From Rhizobium grahamii CCGE 502 (lineage in GTDB: Bacteria; Pseudomonadota; Alphaproteobacteria; Rhizobiales; Rhizobiaceae): 64,000 bases of DNA. The stretch lies in contig NZ_AEYE02000034.1 of assembly GCF_000298315.2 (NCBI RefSeq), positions 21,032 through 85,031 of the forward strand, written 5' to 3'. Made by a program: the position numbers and the translations under genes. Positions 17,072 to 26,361 of the stretch are shown here, piece after piece (within the stretch, counting starts at the first letter, position 1; the number at the start of each line of letters is the position of its first letter). The notes beneath the pieces were generated by a model. The model was not told the DNA's origin. It was given only the letters and a program-made list of their open reading frames with translations, and made no database searches.

Positions 17072-18312
17072 GACGCGTTGATAAGATCGGCGTAAATTGC
17101 GTCCATCCGGTCGAGCTTTGCCGACCAGAGTGCAGTCTGGCCCACATGCGCGTAGGCAGCCGCCCCCATCCTGTTTCGCAGATCTTGATCCACAGTCAGT
17201 TTTCGGATGGCCGCAGCGATATCAATAGCCAGAGCATCCGGTGTCGTGACTTGAAGCTTAATCGCACAGCCGGAAGACACGGCACTTCCCGGCCCGCCGC
17301 GATCGACGACGATCAAGGGCAATGAGAACGCCATAGCCTCCAACGCCACGTTGCCGCCCGGTTCTCGATAGCTCGGAAAGACGAAGATATCGGCCTTACG
17401 ATAAAGCTCCGGTAACTCTTCCTTCCGCCGCCAGCCGTGCAACCGCACACGGTCGCCTAGATGGAGTTCCGCGATGAGCCGTTCGCACTCTGACCGCTCC
17501 GGACCTTCTCCGACGATATCGAGCTCAACAGGCAAATCGCGAATCAGGTTCATGGAGCGAATGATGTCGCGCGCGCCCTTGGTTCGCACGAGGCGCCCGA
17601 CATAGATCAGCTTTACCGGATTAGGTCGCGCTGATCTGTCGATAGGCGCCGGGATGCCGTCGAGGCCGGTCTCGCTCATCACCTCGAAACGTTGCAACGG
17701 AACCCCGGCAAGTTGTTCACGTACATAGCTGGCGATGCCGAGGACACAATCGGCGCTTTGGAAGCTGGCGCGCAACAATGGGTCCCAGCGTAACCGCATG
17801 CGGTCCAGATGCCGAAGCTTCATGAACCAAGGGCTGGACGCCTCGTCGGCAGCAAAGCCCGCTGGCGTTGACAAACCGCCACCAACCGGACCGATGATCA
17901 GCGGCAGCCCCAGCTTCGCCGCGGGTGACGGGTAGCGCATGGCAACCGGGACTGGTTGATGAACGATGTCGAAGCGTTCTCCCCTCTCTAGCGCTGAGAT
18001 CAGCCATCGGCGGGCCCTGATGTAGAAGGGCACGTAGCCTGGTTTCATGAGACTGTTCAATCGCTCCGCTCGGCCAAGCAACGGCGGCTCCCGCCACTCG
18101 ATGACCCTTATGCCGGTCATTTGCTCGCTGGGGGGCCTGGCTCCGCGTTTGAAATACGTCAGCAGTGTTACATCGTGACGCTCGGAAAGCCTTCGCGCCC
18201 ATTGAGACGCCACCCATGCCTCGCCAACATCTTCCCCGTTGCACGTTGGCGCTACAAGCACAATCTTCGCCACGTCATTTATTCCCTTGCTTAACCGTGG
18301 AGATCCCTTCAA
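17050..18312 (-). CDS. Glycosyltransferase family 4 (GT-B)
   Basis: Retaining GT4 enzyme of up to 420 residues; the conserved part starts at VAKIVLVAPTCNGEDVGEAWVASQWARRL, so a start a few codons inside is possible. The C-terminal donor domain is textbook: KLIYVGRLVRTKGARDII, LDIVGEGPERSECERLI, VRLHGWRRKEELPELYRKADIFVFPSYREPGGNVALEAMAFSLPLIVV with the E(x7)E donor-binding acids. It converges on the preceding GT2 gene with a 22-nt tail overlap. Part of the repeat-unit assembly set. Confidence 0.92.
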   Translation of the reverse strand: MKGSPRLSKGINDVAKIVLVAPTCNGEDVGEAWVASQWARRLSERHDVTLLTYFKRGARPPSEQMTGIRVIEWREPPLLGRAERLNSLMKPGYVPFYIRARRWLISALERGERFDIVHQPVPVAMRYPSPAAKLGLPLIIGPVGGGLSTPAGFAADEASSPWFMKLRHLDRMRLRWDPLLRASFQSADCVLGIASYVREQLAGVPLQRFEVMSETGLDGIPAPIDRSARPNPVKLIYVGRLVRTKGARDIIRSMNLIRDLPVELDIVGEGPERSECERLIAELHLGDRVRLHGWRRKEELPELYRKADIFVFPSYREPGGNVALEAMAFSLPLIVVDRGGPGSAVSSGCAIKLQVTTPDALAIDIAAAIRKLTVDQDLRNRMGAAAYAHVGQTALWSAKLDRMDAIYADLINASQRAGAL

Positions 18313-18532
18313 ACGAGGATTTAGTAAAGCAGTATGGATGCGCGCTTGATCAGAGACAATGCCACCTTTGGTGTGGTCTATATACGCCCTCTTTCCATCA
18401 CCCTGTGCCGAGACAGCAGTTCCTCTAAAGGATAGGGCATAGTCCGCTTTGGTCTGTCTTTTCGACAGATTCCAGATTGTATAATCATGACACTATCGAA
18501 GCGATGAAAGAGTATGCGCCCGGAGGGCCACG

Positions 18533-19462
18533 ATGACTGCTGAGGTTTCCGTCATACTACCTACCTACAATCGGACGCACAGCCTTCCAGCAGCTATCGC
18601 AAGTGTTCTTTCACAATCCTATACCAACTTCGAGCTGATCATCGTTGACGATGGTTCGCGAGAAGATGTGGAAGGGGTCGTCAAGGCGATCGACGACCCC
18701 CGGCTGCGCTATGTACGCCGGTCGATCAATGGGGGGGCAGCGGCCGCCCGCAATACCGGGCTTATGGAAGCCAAAGGCCGTTTCATTGCCTTTCAGGACA
18801 GTGACGATCTCTGGCTGCCCGGAAAGCTCATGAAACAGGTAACACTGCTCTCGGGTATGCCGCATCATGTTGGCGCTCTCACGGGCGCAAAGATCGTTTA
18901 CGGCCGGGACGCCCGCTTCAACTATGGCTCAGGACGCGTCGCATACGCACCGCAACCAGAAACCTGCCTGCGCGTGGACGAAGATCAACTGAGCCATCTC
19001 CTGACGGAAAACCGAATTAGTGTGCAGAACGGACTTTTTCGGCGTGACTGCCTGCCGTACATCGCTTGGTTTGATAGCTGCGCTCGCGCCAACGAGGATT
19101 GGGAATTCGCGATCAGGCTCGTCCAACACACGACGGTTTACGAGGATATCGAGCCGGTCGTTCTTGGCTTTGCTTCAGCAGACAGCATTTCCTCCAATCC
19201 GCGCAAGCAGATGATCGGTATGCTCCGTATCTTGCGAAAGCATAGGGCGGTCCTGTCGCTCCGGAAAAACCAGCGGTCGTGGATGCTCATCGATCTTGCC
19301 ATCACGTTCTACAAAGTCGGCAAGCCCAGGTGGGCCATGAAATTCCTGCTGGCCGGTCTCAAGGATCATCCGGCTCATAGCCTTTTACTCGGAACAGGTT
19401 TCTTGAGAAGGGCTTGCAGGACGACAACGCGGCGGGTCCAATCCTTGCTAGTGTGGTCGTAG
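18533..19462 (+). CDS. Glycosyltransferase family 2
   Basis: GT2 enzyme of 309 residues. The N-terminal half is classical: VSVILPTYNRTHSLPAAIASVL, FELIIVDDGSREDVE, GGAAAARNTGLMEAKGRFIAFQDSDDLWLPGKL, with DSDD as the metal-binding acids. The middle (ARANEDWEFAIRLVQH) supplies the ED motif. Its start follows a GGAGGGCCACG ribosome site. It is followed by the polymerase-like membrane protein on the same strand, about 200 nt downstream. Confidence 0.9.
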   Translation: MTAEVSVILPTYNRTHSLPAAIASVLSQSYTNFELIIVDDGSREDVEGVVKAIDDPRLRYVRRSINGGAAAARNTGLMEAKGRFIAFQDSDDLWLPGKLMKQVTLLSGMPHHVGALTGAKIVYGRDARFNYGSGRVAYAPQPETCLRVDEDQLSHLLTENRISVQNGLFRRDCLPYIAWFDSCARANEDWEFAIRLVQHTTVYEDIEPVVLGFASADSISSNPRKQMIGMLRILRKHRAVLSLRKNQRSWMLIDLAITFYKVGKPRWAMKFLLAGLKDHPAHSLLLGTGFLRRACRTTTRRVQSLLVWS

Positions 19463-19667
19463 GTCACAAACGCGATGCGGGATCAGGCAAAGGAGATTCC
19501 ATGTCAACGCACAGTCCTTTTTCGGGGGTGGGACACTCGCTCGACGTAGCGATTGGATCGCGGACCTGGCGCTCCAAGTGCCCTCCTCATCCTTAGTGCG
19601 TAGTGCGCCAGAGATCTGCGACCGTGATATCAAAGTGAAATATCAGCAATCCAGACTGCGGTTTATT

Positions 19668-21086
19668 ATGAGGGCTTCAGCCAGAACAAGGGCAAATAGG
19701 GACACCGCCATCCTTGAGGACGGCCCTGCCCCCCTTTCGCGCCAAACGCTTCGCCAGCGAGAGACTGCCGCTGCGCCCACCACCCGGCTGGCATTGGCCG
19801 TTAAGGCTTTCATCATTTGTGCATTCCTTCCTTGGCTATGGCAGATCGGCTCCGTCTGGATTTCTCCGTACCGGCTCGTGTTGATTCTTGCCGCGGTGCC
19901 CTGCATCTTCATGTGGTTGAGCGGTCGAGCAGGCACCATTCGCGCCGCCGACATTTCCATATGCTTTTATTGTCTGTGGTGTTTCATCAGCCTGTCCGTC
20001 GTGCATGGCGTAGATGCTGCCCTTCAACCCGCCGGAACGATGACCATCGAAACCGCCGGAGCCTATTTTTTGGGACGGTGCTTCATCCGTACGCCCGAGC
20101 AGTTCCATGCGATGTCCCGCCTGCTATTCTGGATCATCGTCATGATCTTTCCCCTCGCGATCATTGAGTCCGTGTCGAACACGAACATATCGCTGGATGT
20201 CTTTTCGACACTTTTCCCGACTCACGTCGTTGCGGAAAACATTCCGCGCTGGGGGTTGCGGCGCGTGCAAAGCGTCTTCGAACACCCGATACTGTTCGGC
20301 GTAACCTGCGGCGCCATCCTCGCCCTCGTCCACCTCGTTGTATGCGAGAGAGCGTCACCCGTGCAGCGCTGGGGTGCGACCGGAGTTGTGCTCGTGACCG
20401 CAGCTCTTTCGCTGTCCTCAGGTCCGATAACCGCCCTTATGGTTCAGATTCTCATCTTGTTCTGGGACCGGGTTTTCAAGGCTTATCCGAAGCGCTGGCG
20501 CGTGCTCTGGATCCTTCTCCTCGCAATGTACGGGATGATCTCGCTGGTCTCCAACCAGTCGGTCCCAGAATTTCTCATGACCCATTTCACCTTTGATGCG
20601 GCCTCGGCTAACTATCGTACCTTGATATGGCACTTCGGATCCGGTTCAGCCCTCAATCACCCGCTCTTCGGGGTTGGCTTCAACCGATGGGACCGACCGG
20701 AATGGATGCCAAACAGCATCGACATGTTCTGGCTTTATCATGCCGTCCTGTTCGGCATCCCTGCCGGTCTGCTGATGATATTGGCCTTCCTCATGATGGT
20801 CATTCCGGTTGCTTTCAAGCGCGGTCTCGAGCCACGGCTCGTCCAGTATCGCACGGCCTATCTGGCCGTCATGAGCGGTTATTTCCTCGTTGGTTGGACT
20901 GTGCATTTCTGGAACGCCACCTACGTACTTTTCTTGTTTTTCCTGGGAAGCGGCAGCTGGCTTCTCGATACCGGCAACCAGCATCGCAAGACAAGCCGCG
21001 ACGGGCCTGGCGCCATTCCGAACCGTCGGCCTTCCGGCCGCCTGTCATCACGACCGTACGCGACCGAGTCGGGCGGCCTATTGTAG
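19668..21086 (+). CDS. O-antigen polymerase/ligase-like membrane protein (Wzy-type)
   Basis: Polytopic membrane protein of about 472 residues with roughly ten hydrophobic segments (AFIICAFLPWLWQIGSVW, LVLILAAVPCIFMWLS, LFWIIVMIFPLAIIES, LALVHLVV, WILLLAMYGMISLV, AGLLMILAFLMMVIPVAF, YFLVGWTVHFWNATYVLFLFFLGSGSWLL). A long periplasmic loop near NYRTLIWHFGSGSALNHPLFGVGFNRWDRPEW has the HPxFGVGFNRW pattern seen in Wzy/WaaL proteins. Probable role: joining lipid-linked repeat units. The start is uncertain: a GTG at 19578 in the same frame would add 30 residues and neither site has a strong ribosome site. Confidence 0.8.
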   Translation: MRASARTRANRDTAILEDGPAPLSRQTLRQRETAAAPTTRLALAVKAFIICAFLPWLWQIGSVWISPYRLVLILAAVPCIFMWLSGRAGTIRAADISICFYCLWCFISLSVVHGVDAALQPAGTMTIETAGAYFLGRCFIRTPEQFHAMSRLLFWIIVMIFPLAIIESVSNTNISLDVFSTLFPTHVVAENIPRWGLRRVQSVFEHPILFGVTCGAILALVHLVVCERASPVQRWGATGVVLVTAALSLSSGPITALMVQILILFWDRVFKAYPKRWRVLWILLLAMYGMISLVSNQSVPEFLMTHFTFDAASANYRTLIWHFGSGSALNHPLFGVGFNRWDRPEWMPNSIDMFWLYHAVLFGIPAGLLMILAFLMMVIPVAFKRGLEPRLVQYRTAYLAVMSGYFLVGWTVHFWNATYVLFLFFLGSGSWLLDTGNQHRKTSRDGPGAIPNRRPSGRLSSRPYATESGGLL

Positions 21087-21134
21087 GCACCGTCGACTGG
21101 CGTTGACTTTACCTATCGAAACGGACAGGGAGGA

Positions 21135-21253
21135 ATGGGACGGCTTGAGCTTGTCGATTGCGGCCGGTGGCGACGTTTCGGCAACGAGATGAAGTACAGA
21201 TTGTCGCGGCGATCTCTTCGGAACTTGGCTCGCGTGTGACGCAGGCACAGTGA
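21135..21253 (+). pseudogene. Possible remnant of a transposase OrfA (HTH segment)
   Basis: Short frameshifted stretch in a 328-nt gap. It reads GRWRRFGNEMK and, after a one-base shift, QIVAAISSELGSRVTQAQ, which recalls the RRRWSDEVKxQIVAETLEPG segment of IS66/IS3 OrfA proteins. Too short for certainty. The rest of the gap (21254-21414) shows nothing recognisable. Confidence 0.35.
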
Positions 21254-21414
21254 CAGGGATTTTGCGTTCGAGGTCATGAATGGCGCCGGCATAGGGTCAT
21301 TGCCGAATGCCGGCCATTGAGGCTGTCAGCACGGATGGGTCGTTGCCCGTGGACCGCGATGTCGACATGGTCGCCGCCCTCTATACACTCCGTCCCCAGG
21401 TTGCGCAGCCTTGC

Positions 21415-22938
21415 CTACTCGGCGCGGCGTGCGAGCATGCGGCCGAGTTTGACTGAGGTCAGCTGTCGGATTTTCCGAATCGCCCGATTCGGAGATGCCA
21501 TTGCGTTACGCGCTATCCTCGCCCTGTCGCGCCAATCGCCATAGCGATTTATTGGAAGCGATAGCAATTCCGGCCACGTTTGTTGGATCCCCTGTACTAT
21601 GAGGCCGTTGTTGCGTCTGAGGGATGGTGGCACAGACAGCATCGCCATATAGATATCTCTTGAAACAAGCGGGTTCACCTCGACTATCCGCGGCGCAGCG
21701 TACGACTGCGAGAAAGCCCAGCAACTCATCCGCAGTTCCATATAGGCAAGATCCAACAGGAAGAGGCTGTCATAGTGCCTGAGCGGTTCGAGCCAACGCT
21801 GCACCTCCTTAAGTAACAAAGGATGATGCGGAAGTTTCAGCCTCGACACGATGCCAGGCGCATCAATGGCTATTCCTTGTTCAGAATTCAACCAAAGGAA
21901 GCCGCGGCCTATCTCGCCGCCGAGCCCTCCGATGAAGATCCTGCCGTTCAATGGCTCGACGCTTGGATGCATCGTCATATTGGAGCCGCTGATGCAATGG
22001 CCGACGCGCATCTGCCAAGCTCTCGCTCCATTCGCGTCCGCTTCTACATATTCGAGCAGGCGATGCTTCAAGTCGAAGCGCCTTGCTAGTTCCCTCGAGC
22101 GCGTGACGTCCAGTTCCGCACCCGGGGCCTTGACCGTGACGAAGTCAATATCTCCGGCAAAACTACGGCAACAGCCGAGAAGAAGGCGCGTCTCGTTGCC
22201 CGCTGTAAGAGCCATTGTCCCAAGTCCGGTCCGCTGGATTGCCCGTATTGTGCGTTCGACTTTATCCGCTATCAAGGCGACCGGCTCTGAAAGATCCTTG
22301 GCTTCCTCAATCTTGCCGGCAGGCCAATGCCGCACCGTCTGCATAGTTACCATATCAAGATAGTGGTTGCACATCAGGCGTCTGATGCCGGTATGTGCAG
22401 TCAGTCCTGCTGGAAACCAGCCATCCTGATCAACGGTCAATCCTCGATACAGCTCGTTATCGAACCGTTGGCGGTAGGCTGATGGGTCGAGAAGCAACGC
22501 GGTCGTGGCGGCTGCAGTTTTGGTTTGAGGGTCGTAAACCAGGGAATTGCTGCCGTTCGCATCGAGATAGATACGTCGCGCGAAGGTTGTATCGAGTACG
22601 AAGACAAAACTGCCCGCTAGCCGGTAGATCTGTTCCTCAACCCACTGGTCGATATCGTTGATCTGATCCAGTGAATCGTCCAACCGTATGGAGGACGTAA
22701 GAATTTCCTCCGCGTCGGTATCGATGACGGTTCCTAGAAGAAGTCCTATTGAGCGGCCGGACGCATCCAGCACATCAACCCTGTTTAGTGGTTCAAAGAC
22801 GTCAACGCATAGCGTTTCTAGACAGTGGCGCGTGGCACTCGCAGCCGTCGGGCAGTCGCCCCGCGAAACAATGAACTGTCCTTGGAAATCAGGGAGGGGA
22901 AAAATGTGGCTGGTTCCAATCATCATTTTGCTAGTCAA
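21415..22938 (-). CDS. Asparagine-synthase-like protein without the glutaminase nucleophile
   Basis: 507 residues resembling the two-domain asparagine synthetase fold: a degenerate N-terminal half (SFVFVLDTTFARRIYLDANGSNSLVYD resembles the DRxGxKPLYY region) and a C-terminal ATP-pyrophosphatase half. The N terminus lacks the Cys2 nucleophile needed to release ammonia from glutamine. The PP-loop, normally SGGxDSR, is TAGNETR at residues 245-251, so D is replaced by E and one G by A. Family members in glycan loci (for example WbpS) amidate uronic acids, which would fit the ManNAcA made here. Activity is doubtful given both substitutions. TTG start with AGGAAG upstream; ATG at 22926 is an alternative. 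Confidence 0.65.
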   Translation of the reverse strand: MTSKMMIGTSHIFPLPDFQGQFIVSRGDCPTAASATRHCLETLCVDVFEPLNRVDVLDASGRSIGLLLGTVIDTDAEEILTSSIRLDDSLDQINDIDQWVEEQIYRLAGSFVFVLDTTFARRIYLDANGSNSLVYDPQTKTAAATTALLLDPSAYRQRFDNELYRGLTVDQDGWFPAGLTAHTGIRRLMCNHYLDMVTMQTVRHWPAGKIEEAKDLSEPVALIADKVERTIRAIQRTGLGTMALTAGNETRLLLGCCRSFAGDIDFVTVKAPGAELDVTRSRELARRFDLKHRLLEYVEADANGARAWQMRVGHCISGSNMTMHPSVEPLNGRIFIGGLGGEIGRGFLWLNSEQGIAIDAPGIVSRLKLPHHPLLLKEVQRWLEPLRHYDSLFLLDLAYMELRMSCWAFSQSYAAPRIVEVNPLVSRDIYMAMLSVPPSLRRNNGLIVQGIQQTWPELLSLPINRYGDWRDRARIARNAMASPNRAIRKIRQLTSVKLGRMLARRAE

Positions 22939-22969
22939 CTTGACTTCCTATTTTGCTTTGGACTGGGAA

Positions 22970-24124
22970 CTACTCGCCGCTTAAGGGGCGAAGATCCTCG
23001 TCCCAGGCATTGCCAGACAAGTCACTGCGGTTGGTTGGAGCGAACGTCGCGATCTGACCGTAAATTCCGCAATGGCCATTGTGGCCGTAGATTTTTGAAA
23101 AACGGTTGCCGATGATCCGGATGTGGCCACTACTGGGTGCGAATGCCCCGGATTCGCCACCGTACACGCAGTAGGAACCGCCCGAAACAAGATTGCGTGT
23201 AATCGTCACGTTGCGCGCGGGGGCGAAATCCGAATAGACAACGATCGGAGCTGAAACGCCCTCCTGAGAAAGCAGAACCGTATTGTGGTCGAAGATAACA
23301 TCGGTCGCTCCGCCATGATTTGAGATGCCCGAATGATGGTCGCCCGCCTTGTGGCCAAGATCGCGCACGAAATTTCCCTGTACTAGGCCCTCGCGCTCGA
23401 TCGTAATACCGTTGGAAACGTTCCAGATATTGTTTCCGCGAACGATCAAGCCCCTTGCACTGCCATAAACATCGCTTACGCCGCGGCTAGCCCGCTGATC
23501 TGCCGCGCCATCGCATCCCAGGAGATTATTCTCGATACGCGCGCCGTCGGCGTCATAGCCATCTGCGGGGCGACCGGCACGGACGGCAACGATGGAATCT
23601 GTGTCGCACGCGAGTATCTTACTGTCACGCAGTGTGACATTCGGTGCGTCGATGACGACCTGTCCACGCACTTCGACGGCTTCGATCTTTGCTCCCGGCC
23701 CCGTGACGCGCAGCCTGCCCATGTTCGGCTCCCACGCCCATCCTGGGCCTGACGACACATCTTGCGGCACCCGTCGGAGGACGGTTCCGCGTGCAGGCCC
23801 GGTATTAGTCTCATCGGGATAGCCGCATACAGATGGGCGCTCGGCGCAATGCGTCTGTTCGGGGGCGGGCAGGCATGGTGACGAGCCGCCGCACACGTCA
23901 TCTTGGCCCTCGGCAAGGGAGGCGCCGGACGCTGATAATGTGGCCGACATAAGCATGGCAATGCTCCCCCACGCAGCATTGCGCAGCCTGGCCTGTCGGA
24001 AGGTGGCCCATGACGATCGGCTCAACCTCGGTCTGTTCGCCTGACAGCTGCCAATGGCATCGGCTCTACGCGATCTGCGCGCTAGAAATCCGATGACTCG
24101 ATGGCCGAATCTGACTGCCTTCAT
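22970..24124 (-). CDS. Exported right-handed beta-helix protein
   Basis: 384 residues. A long basic N-terminal extension precedes a signal-like segment (WGSIAMLMSATLSASGASLA, about residues 52-71), so the true start may be internal, near MLMSATLS. A Cys-rich stretch (DVCGGSSPCLPAPEQTHCAERPSVCGY) follows, then repeating beta-helix coils: VVIDAPNVTLRDSKI, ARIENNLLG, GLIVRGNNIWNVSNGITIE, DVIFDHNTVLLS, NVTITRNLVSGGS, IRIIGNRFSKIYG. This parallel-beta-helix pattern is shared by polysaccharide lyases, epimerases and hydrolases. Next to a polysaccharide locus it is a plausible glycan-modifying or degrading enzyme; the catalytic type cannot be assigned. Confidence 0.75.
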   Translation of the reverse strand: MKAVRFGHRVIGFLARRSRRADAIGSCQANRPRLSRSSWATFRQARLRNAAWGSIAMLMSATLSASGASLAEGQDDVCGGSSPCLPAPEQTHCAERPSVCGYPDETNTGPARGTVLRRVPQDVSSGPGWAWEPNMGRLRVTGPGAKIEAVEVRGQVVIDAPNVTLRDSKILACDTDSIVAVRAGRPADGYDADGARIENNLLGCDGAADQRASRGVSDVYGSARGLIVRGNNIWNVSNGITIEREGLVQGNFVRDLGHKAGDHHSGISNHGGATDVIFDHNTVLLSQEGVSAPIVVYSDFAPARNVTITRNLVSGGSYCVYGGESGAFAPSSGHIRIIGNRFSKIYGHNGHCGIYGQIATFAPTNRSDLSGNAWDEDLRPLSGE

Positions 24125-24851
24125 TCCCCGTTTCTCCGCTCTAGTAACCTTGCGGCGGCTCGGTCACTGCCTTCGCAATTGTTGCTGTAGGGTCCTCCCC
24201 AATCAACCTCTACCAAGGACTCTAGATGACGACTTTTGTGATAGTCACCCGCGCATCGACATGCTCTCTAACGAACCGTTGTTTTCAGAGATCGCACCCA
24301 TCACTGTCCTTAAAAGGGAGATGAAAGCTTTCTCCAGTGGCAATTCTCTTTGAGAGCAGGCGCCTAGTTCCTCTTCGTAAAATAGATCAATTTATATTGT
24401 TTTGTTCAATATATCCGCTGCTACGCAATTTGACCTAGAGCACGTCCGCAAGATGAAGAAAAGTAAACGCGTACGCCGGCGCGCCATTATAAAGTCTCGT
24501 CGTAACCGGAACCAATTTGTCATGCCGGATAAGCACAACGACGTCTGGTCGGGCAAAGACCCCACGCGCGGCCGAGAAGCCGCTTGTTGAGTTGATACAA
24601 TGTTAGCGCCACCAAAACGCGAACAAGCAGCGACCATCGACGGCCGAGGCCATCGACAACAAGCCAGTTATGTTGCCCGTTTGCGCCTCCGAACAGTCAA
24701 GGAGTTAGTCGGCCATATCACAAACACGCTAAACCCGGATTTGTGTTTGCGACGACGCGAGCTATATCCGTTTCGAGCCCCTTTCAAATTGCCGCATTGA
24801 GATCTATTGCTTTGCTCCCTATAAGCATGCGCGTCAGCGAAGGAGAGGCGG
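24125..24851. other. Intergenic region, no gene seen
   Basis: About 730 nt separating the polysaccharide locus from the copper module. AT-rich around 24350-24450. Small frames exist but none has family resemblance together with a ribosome site. A good AGGAG site at 24841-24845 serves the next gene. Confidence 0.5.
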
Positions 24852-25256
24852 TTGCAGGCACGAAAGGCGATGATCATGCTATGGATGTTGCGCATGACCT
24901 GCGCAATCGCCTTGCTGCTTGTCAGCTTCGCCCATCAAATGCCCTCCCTTGCGAAAGAGGCGTTCGTTCCTGCCGAGTTTGCAGAATATATCCTTCCTGA
25001 CGGCACGCTTCCCGTTATCTGCATAGCGGACAAGGCAACCGGGATGGACAAGCATACGGCGCAGCAATTGCATGGCTGTGAAGCTTGCCGGATTGCCGCC
25101 TCGGTTCTATTGCCGGTTCCTGACAATGATCGCAGCAAACATCTTCCTGCCGCGACCCTTGCTTTGTGGCATTATGACGTTGAAGTGTCTTTCAGACGGA
25201 TCATATCGCCGAACACTGGGCCCCGGGCACCACCCGGTTCGCCCGCATTTGCTTGA
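24852..25256 (+). CDS. Small exported Cys-pair protein (DUF2946-like)
   Basis: 134 residues starting TTG, 6 nt after AGGAG (ATG at 24870 or 24876 is an alternative). A signal peptide is clear (MLRMTCAIALLLVSFAHQMPSLA). The mature part has ICIAD and a HGCEACRIAASVLLPVPD segment, where a CxxC pair resembles the CPxC/A motif of DUF2946 proteins. Such small proteins commonly accompany copper genes in proteobacteria. Downstream lie a PCu(A)C chaperone, copC and copD on the same strand. A periplasmic copper-binding role is inference. Confidence 0.6.
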   Translation: MQARKAMIMLWMLRMTCAIALLLVSFAHQMPSLAKEAFVPAEFAEYILPDGTLPVICIADKATGMDKHTAQQLHGCEACRIAASVLLPVPDNDRSKHLPAATLALWHYDVEVSFRRIISPNTGPRAPPGSPAFA

Positions 25257-25430
25257 ACCGGCAAATCGGCTCATCCGCAATGCTTGGCACAATAGGCGCT
25301 GATTTGCGCTGTGGACATCCGTTCGGCCGTTAGTAGATCGAACCGCATCCAATTCCATCTCACAAGGGGCGTTTTTCTTCCGACCGTCGCTTTCCGTCGT
25401 TGCGAGGAATCCCTCTGCTAGGAACACATT

Positions 25431-25949
25431 TTGAAAAAGCTGATGATTCTCATAACAAGCCTGTTTTTTACCGGCCTGTTTGCTGCAGTCGCTACCGCCA
25501 ATGACATCAAGGTGGGCGCCATCGATATCGGACACCCCCGTGCACGGGCCATGGTGCCCGGTGCCAAGGTGGGTGGCGGTTACCTTGAACTTACCAACAC
25601 CGGTTCTATCGATGACAGGCTTGTCCGCATTACATCCGAACGCGCGGCAACGGCGGAGGTCCACCACATGAGCGTCGCCAATGGAGTGATGACAATGCGG
25701 CCGGTTGTTGACGGACTGACGATACCAGCCGGCAAAACGGTAGAACTCAAGCCGGGCGGCTATCACGTCATGTTCATGGATGTTGCTAAGCCTTTCAAGG
25801 AGGGCGAAACGATCAGGGCGACCCTGACCTTCGAAAAGGCCGGTTCCGTCGACGTAGAATTCACTGTCGGAAACGCTGGAGGTGTAAAGTCGACTTCTCC
25901 GGACGGTCATCACGATATGGGCGGAATGGATATGTCAAAGCCGCAATAG
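25431..25949 (+). CDS. Periplasmic copper chaperone PCu(A)C
   Basis: 172 residues with signal peptide (KKLMILITSLFFTGLFAAVATA). PCu(A)C copper-binding ligands are visible: the EVHHMSVANGVMTMRPV block and the KPGGYHVMFMDV block, fitting the H(M)X10MX21HXM motif. The C-terminal tail HHDMGGMDMSKPQ is His/Met-rich and could bind further copper. PCu(A)C proteins carry Cu(I) in the periplasm to Sco or to cytochrome oxidase. The start is TTG with AGGAA seven bases upstream. Probably the second gene of a copper operon. Confidence 0.9.
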   Translation: MKKLMILITSLFFTGLFAAVATANDIKVGAIDIGHPRARAMVPGAKVGGGYLELTNTGSIDDRLVRITSERAATAEVHHMSVANGVMTMRPVVDGLTIPAGKTVELKPGGYHVMFMDVAKPFKEGETIRATLTFEKAGSVDVEFTVGNAGGVKSTSPDGHHDMGGMDMSKPQ

Positions 25950-25995
25950 CGTGTTTGACGGCGAGTTTCAAAATGTCTCAGCAAGGGGAATTTCA

Positions 25996-26361
25996 ATGAC
26001 CAATTCTCGTTTCACAGCCCTGTTGCTCGCAGCGCTTCTCTGCTTTGCAGGCCGCGCCTTGGCACACGCCCATTTGACTGACAGCCTCCCCGCCGACAAG
26101 GCAACTGTCGCGGCAGCGCCCGCGGAAATCGATTTGCATTTTTCCGAGGAACTCAACATCAAGTTCTCGGGCGCAAAGATCACCGGCCCTGGCAAGGCAT
26201 CTGTCAAAACAGGCGATCCTGTTCTCGTCGACGAAGGCAAGACGCTAAAGGTCCCACTTTCGGAGCGGCTAGGTCCAGGGGCCTACTCGGTGGACTGGCA
26301 CGTTCTTTCGACGGACGGACACAAATCAAACGGCAATTATAGCTTCGTGGTCAAGCCGTGA
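25996..26361 (+). CDS. copC: Copper resistance protein CopC
   Basis: Periplasmic copper-binding beta-sandwich protein of 121 residues. The ATG at 25996 follows AAGGGG and gives a good signal peptide (RFTALLLAALLCFAGRALA) whose cleavage leaves HAHL, supplying the Cu(II) N-terminal histidine ligand. PADKATVAAAPAEIDLHFSEELN and the C-terminal WHVLSTDGHKSNGNYSFVV (Asp and His ligands) are family hallmarks. It overlaps copD by 4 nt (GTGA). Confidence 0.93.
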   Translation: MTNSRFTALLLAALLCFAGRALAHAHLTDSLPADKATVAAAPAEIDLHFSEELNIKFSGAKITGPGKASVKTGDPVLVDEGKTLKVPLSERLGPGAYSVDWHVLSTDGHKSNGNYSFVVKP

